From Drosophila miranda (lineage: Eukaryota > Arthropoda > Insecta > Diptera > Drosophilidae): a stretch of DNA of 64,000 nucleotides. Below the pieces are notes generated by a model. It was given only the letters and a program-made list of their open reading frames with translations. It was not told the DNA's origin and ran no database searches. Below are positions 60,093-64,000 of the stretch, piece after piece; within the stretch, counting starts at the first letter, position 1; each line of letters opens with the position of its first letter. The stretch is taken from assembly GCF_003369915.1 (NCBI RefSeq), contig NC_046676.1, positions 24,490,001 through 24,554,000 on the forward strand. The letters are read 5' to 3'. A program made the translations under genes and the position numbers.

Positions 60093-60527
60093 ATGAATCT
60101 GCTTAAAGCCGCGCTATTGCTGAGCGCGTTGGTTGTAAGTAGAGCACGGGAAGTCCATCAGTGGATCTTTCTCTCTAATCTTTGAGCAATCCCCCATCTA
60201 TATTAGGTCTTGTCTGAGGCCGGGGAGGAGTCAGGGTCCATAGACTGGGAAAAATGGCTGGAGTGCACCCATATTGGCGCCAGAGCTTCGGCGCAAATAC
60301 TGCGACGCACCATCCCCGCGATGCGTGTATTATATCAGTGCATCGACTTCGAGCCTCTCCGCGACCCCGAATTTAGCCAACTCAGACTTCTCAAAAACAT
60401 CTACACGTTCCTGAAGCTATCTGTTTACGACAAACAGAGCTGTCTGCTTGACCCTCTCAAGGGAGTTGTCAACACCCTCGAGCCATACGTTGAGAGGATT
60501 GATAGCATGCACTGCTTGGACTCCTAA
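60093..60527 (+). CDS. Acp53-like secreted protein 5 (120 residues)
   Basis: Exon 1 (60093-60134, MNLLKAALLLSALV) and exon 2 (60207-60527, VLSEAGEESGS) are split by a 72-bp GTAAGT...ATTAG intron. The signal peptide would end near SEA. The mature protein starts acidic and has the four family cysteines only: LEC, YQC, QSC and HC, ending MHCLDS. At 120 residues it matches the remembered length of melanogaster Acp53Ea, but so does gene 7. AATAAA is at 60554-60559. Its promoter and 5' leader (AGACAGAGAAAGCCC just before the ATG) are shared with gene 7, so these two are the most recent promoter duplicates even though their mature proteins differ strongly. Confidence 0.88.
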
Positions 60528-60569
60528 ATATTCAATACGTTTTTCAATATTGAAATAAAATGCAGAGCA

Positions 60570-61010
60570 TTCCGAGAGCCTGCCGCCTGTTCTAATTGAA
60601 GCAAGCCAAAACTGACAAAATGTTTCTGATTTAATTTAGGGATATGGCAAACCAATAACTTGCGGATCCTAGAAATCATATATATTATGATTCGAATATC
60701 TGTCGTTTTTATAAGAAAATCCTTGGTTCCTAAACGTAAAACATTTGAACATTACTACTTTACTATCATTATCATTGCCTTTATACTTACAATAACATAA
60801 ATACATACATCAATATTCGGAGAGATTTGACATTCCTGTCACCTCTGGGGAGATCAAAAGCAGAACCCATCGTTTATCCCCGGATAAGGCTATTATATAA
60901 TTATTATGAATGGGTTTCAATGTGATATGGGAGGCTTTTACCGCATTAAGCATTAAGGTGCGAAGAGATCCTTTAGCCATGGCCAGAAGCATGACGAATA
61001 CAGTTTTCTC
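60570..61010. other. Spacer between Acp53-like genes 5 and 6
   Basis: AT-rich, no gene or relic recognised. It is the longest gap within the cluster. Confidence 0.5.
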
Positions 61011-61016
61011 AAGCTC

Positions 61017-61024
61017 TATAAATA
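61017..61024 (+). promoter_or_regulatory. TATA box of Acp53-like gene 6
   Basis: TATAAATA 45-52 bp upstream of the ATG at 61069. Confidence 0.7.
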
Positions 61025-61068
61025 GAACAGATGATTGATCAGACACTCCATAGCTGGGTCCGATCACA

Positions 61069-61532
61069 ATGAACGTGCTTAGGTCGATTTTACTGCTGAG
61101 TTTCTTGGCTGTGAGTACCTTCAGCTCGATTTCCTTATAGTAATCTTAACCAGTAACGACTGTCACGACCCACAGATTTGCCTGGCCCCGAAGCAAACCG
61201 ATGCACAGGCCATAATTAACTCCCAATGGAGCAAGCTGAGCAAGTGCGCCCAAGTAGGCGTCGAGGCGGTGGCCAAGGTCGTCACCAACGTCATTCCAGC
61301 GGTCTACGAGATGCAGATATGCTCCTTCTATACGGCGCTTCCACCGAAAGATGGCAAGCCAAAATCATCGATATGGTACCTAAAGAACATTTATCTGTTC
61401 TTTAAGAAGCTGGTCTTAAATAATCCAAAGTGCATCAAGCTCTTGGTGACCCAGGCAACGGAACTGATCAAACCATATTCCGAACAAATCGAGGAATTGG
61501 AATGCCTGCAGGAGAAGGACTATATCTTGTAG
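61069..61532 (+). CDS. Acp53-like secreted protein 6 (132 residues)
   Basis: Exon 1 (61069-61110, MNVLRSILLLSFLA), a 65-bp GTGAGT...CCACAG intron, and exon 2 (61176-61532, ICLAPKQTDAQA). Cleavage near TDA or AQA is plausible. The mature protein is lysine rich and keeps the four family cysteines in SKC, QIC, PKC and LEC; it lacks the fifth cysteine and ends with a short charged tail (LQEKDYIL). The helix before the third cysteine (WYLKNIYLFFKKLVLNNPKC) is the clearest family signature. It is the longest member. Poly(A) signal: no clean AATAAA close to the stop; TATAAA near 61567 may serve. Confidence 0.87.
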
Positions 61533-61887
61533 AAAGGATATACACATGTGGACATATATGTATATGTATAAATATATCGCAAATTGCAATATATCGAAAG
61601 CATTTGCATGCAAAAATATCAATCAGATCTCAAAAATGTTCTAATAGTACGAATAACCACTCTTGTTTCCTAAGCAAGCTAATTGATTAAATTTTTCAAC
61701 CGAAGCGTTTCAAGAGAGCTCGCAAAAAACTCAATCAGAAAAGGTTTTAGATTCAAGGTCGGACAAAGTTCGCTATGCTCGCGTAGAATTCGTTACGGAT
61801 AATGGCTAAGCCTGCAGAAATGCGCTCCCAGAGCGTGAAATTGATCATTTGTGATGGCCGCGAGCATGGCGAATGGGATTATCCTGT

Positions 61888-61894
61888 GGCCTAT
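61888..61894 (+). promoter_or_regulatory. TATA box of Acp53-like gene 7
   Basis: The TATAAAT in GTGGCCTATAAATAGGGCAC, within a block identical to that before gene 5. The ATG follows about 85 bp later. Confidence 0.75.
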
Positions 61895-61979
61895 AAATAG
61901 GGCACATTCTTCTGATGGCTCAAACGTTGGGACTGGAGCCGTCAAGCCTCACACACCTACGAAGACAGAGAAAGCCCAA

Positions 61980-62413
61980 ATGCATTTGATCAAGGTCACC
62001 TTGTTGCTGAGCTTATTGGCTGTGAGTATATTATCATCTTACTAGCCCTACTTGCTTCGAGCCGATCCATACCGATCCCATTCGTCATTTAGCTGTGCCA
62101 CAAGAGTCAGGTCCAGGCATTTTCAAAAGATTTTGACAAGTACCTGCAGTGCTTTGAGGTGATTAACGACGGGGTGTCCTTGCTGATCGAAAACACCATA
62201 CCTGCATTAAAGATCCTGGTTTTGTGCATTGACTATCAACCCCAGTTGGAAAAGGGCAATAGCTTCCTCAAGTACATTCGAATCGTGCACCAATTTGCCA
62301 AGAAGGCGATCTACCATAAGCCCGATTGCCTTATCCAGATGTTCTCGGCGGCTGTCACTTTGCTGAAGCCCCAGGAACGAAAGTTAGACTCCCTGAACTG
62401 CTTTGAGGACTAA
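61980..62413 (+). CDS. Acp53-like secreted protein 7 (120 residues)
   Basis: Exon 1 (61980-62021, MHLIKVTLLLSLLA), a 71-bp GTGAGT...TTTAG intron, and exon 2 (62093-62413, LCHKSQVQAFSKDF). The signal peptide probably ends at VQA. The four family cysteines are in LQC, VLC, PDC and LNC, with the typical helix RIVHQFAKKAIYHKPDC; it ends NCFED. AATAAA occurs at 62421-62426. With genes 5 and 6 it belongs to the four-cysteine subgroup. Exon 1 resembles those of genes 5 and 6 closely, while exon 2 has diverged, a pattern common in seminal proteins. Confidence 0.88.
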
Positions 62414-62439
62414 GGTCTACAATAAATTATACATTTTCA

Positions 62440-63839
62440 ATAAAAATTCAGAGCATACCCGGAGTTTGCGAGGCTCAGCAAACTGAATATCATCGTCACA
62501 AGTGTTTAATTCCTCAAAGCAAGCCACAAAAAATTGGATTATCAAACGGAATCCTTCGCAGAATGTCAAATTATGTGAAACTGCAAGGAACACTAGAAAC
62601 TTGCGCTAAGAATCAGGCCATTCGGTATATTTTACATCAAAACAAAACTTAAGAATCGATTAAGAAAGGCTTCTGCTGGTAGTCCATTCAATATGATACA
62701 CTTAAGGGATATTTTAGGTTGTCACACGTTTTTTTATATACTCCAGAAATCCTGGATCTATGCCCCAGGAGAGTGGCATCATCATCATCAGCAGGGCGCC
62801 GCAGAGCACTGAAATTTTAAATACTCACGAAACAGTCGAGGAAGCTTCATGCTGATTGATTCTGAGTTCACCGAACATTGTCGCTGGTTTATATATTAAA
62901 TTGCAAACCATTTCGTGACTGTTGAATGTCCGATAAAGCCTAGAACGTGAACACAATGTTAGTCGGAAGAGTGACCCATATGGAGATAGTATGAGACAAT
63001 CCATTCGTAATCCCAAATGTTGTCTGGCACCTGCTAAGTAATTGCTTCAATTCCATGGTCGCTTCGCTCACTCCGCTCCAAATCCTTTCTATTGTTGCTT
63101 AGAAATTCCATGGAAACAAAAGCTCGGCACGCTCGCTGTGAAAATCCCCGGCTGGAGACTGCAGAGTGTCGTTGCATAAGCCCCAGTACCAGGCACTCTC
63201 GGGGCCAGGGTTTTGTGTTGGTTCAAGCACTCTTTGAGTGGACAAATTTACTTTGCAGAGCCAAAGATTCGTTGTAATTAGGCGAGTTGTCACTGTTTGC
63301 CGTTTGCCATTTGCCATTCCGATGCTGCTCTCCCTCGTCGCTGGCCACAAGAGCATTTTATGGACTTTTGTCGCTGGTCTTCCTTCTTCTTTTGTTGGAT
63401 TTTGGTCTGAGCAAATGAATAATTCAATAGTCGGCAGGCGAGCGGAGGCAGAAGCTGCAGGTCTGCAGCTCTGCAGTCCATCGCAGTTGCATTGTTGGCC
63501 AGCGGCGGCTGTAATTGAGGTCAGTGAAATCAAATCGCTTGGACGCGAAGCGGCAGCATTGGACGGACAGGTTGTTAGCACTTGCTGAAGCTGCTTAGCA
63601 GAGTGGAGAAGAACTGGAACTGGACTTGGACTTGGTTGGCTTTCGTTTCCCTTGGCTCTCGCAGCGGCTCCACTTTCAATGGCCAAATGCGGCCACGGGT
63701 TCTTCCTCTTCGGACTGCTTTTGGGGTTAGCCGCCGTTGTTTCCGTCAGCCAAAATCACAGCAACGCCACTAAAAATAGACAACAATTAAATGCAAATCA
63801 ATTGAATTGATTTCCCCTCAAGGCACAGTGGGAACCACA
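62440..63839. other. Right flank of the Acp53-like cluster
   Basis: Apart from the doubtful minus-strand peptide at 62714-62878, no gene is supported. A 195-codon minus-strand frame (63686-63099) has no signal peptide or family features and was not accepted. Confidence 0.4.
62714..62878 (-). CDS. Doubtful short secreted-peptide gene or relic
   Basis: On the minus strand an acceptor (TTTCAG ending at 62809) opens a block reading LLCGALLMMMMPLSWG, a good signal peptide, then IDPGFLEYIKKRVTT and a stop at 62716-62714. A TATATAAA box lies at 62895-62888. The first exon is unclear. MKLPRLF from the ATG at 62850 has a perfect GTGAGT donor but leaves an intron of only 20 bp, too short to splice. 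The ATG at 62878 gives a 63-bp intron with a weaker GTGAAC donor and starts MFVLCGALL, but sits upstream of the expected transcription start. It may be a real tiny peptide gene or a copy decayed by an intron deletion. Confidence 0.25.
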
Positions 63840-63939
63840 TATAAAAGCAGGCAATTTCATCAATCAAACCGAAAGAAGAGGAACCTTTGATCGGGGAGTA
63901 CACTCATCGGAGGTTTTCTTCCGTACATGGTTCCCACTG
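63826..63939. promoter_or_regulatory. TATA box flanked by a 12-bp inverted repeat
   Basis: CAGTGGGAACCA at 63826-63837 and its exact complement TGGTTCCCACTG at 63928-63939 flank TATAAAAG at 63840-63847 and a presumed start site near 63870. A gene running off the right edge is likely, but no coding exon is recognisable in the remaining 60 bases. Confidence 0.35.
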
Positions 63940-64000
63940 CACTTGGCAAGACGATTAAACAACAATGACATTGGCCTTCAGGAGATCACGTTAGAGGCTG

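Noticed and set aside
63099-63686. 195-codon minus-strand open frame
   Set aside because: No signal peptide, domain or promoter. The composition looks like non-coding DNA.

Overview
The window is nuclear DNA from a Drosophila fly. The evidence is the gene content (unc-104, resilin, Sod2, Vkor, Arp53D, a CCHamide receptor and an Acp53-type cluster), many 50-80 bp introns with GTAAGT/GTGAGT donors, TATA boxes 30-60 bp upstream of short genes, DRE promoter motifs and abundant (GT)n, (GA)n and (CAG)n tracts. Most recognised genes are Muller element C (melanogaster 2R) genes. Divergence from remembered D. melanogaster proteins suggests a species outside the melanogaster subgroup, possibly the obscura group. 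That placement is inference.

Layout. 1-4300: no gene recognised, low-complexity tracts only. 4486-10628 (minus): a seven-exon CCHamide-type neuropeptide GPCR. 14166-15821 (plus): an intronless gene for a 551-residue protein of unknown function. 15855-24170: large non-coding stretch. 24238-24384 (plus): a 48-residue secreted peptide with its own TATA box and poly(A) signal. 28498-30882 (minus): pro-resilin. 32541-33189 (minus): Vkor. 35382-36655 (minus): Arp53D, with a reading frame broken in two places. 36930-37730 (minus): mitochondrial Mn superoxide dismutase behind paired DRE motifs. 43160-43384 (plus): a possible one-pass membrane micropeptide. 45427-54799 (plus): the kinesin-3 gene unc-104, with about 25 exons including several very small or alternative ones, a TIL-domain protease-inhibitor-like gene nested antisense in one of its introns, and a 3' UTR of about 2.2 kb. 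57140-62413 (plus): a tandem cluster of seven intact small secreted-protein genes of the Acp53 (seminal fluid) type plus one decayed fragment.

The unc-104, Sod2, Vkor, resilin and receptor genes are conserved single-copy housekeeping, cuticle or signalling genes with no obvious shared pathway. The fast-evolving part is the right end. Each Acp53-like gene has one short intron inside the signal-peptide coding region, a mature protein with four conserved cysteines, and its own TATA box. Three adjacent members share an extra C-terminal cysteine, and two others share a nearly identical promoter. Splice models were read by eye from consensus sites and reading-frame continuity. Ortholog names rest on recalled family sequences, not a search.
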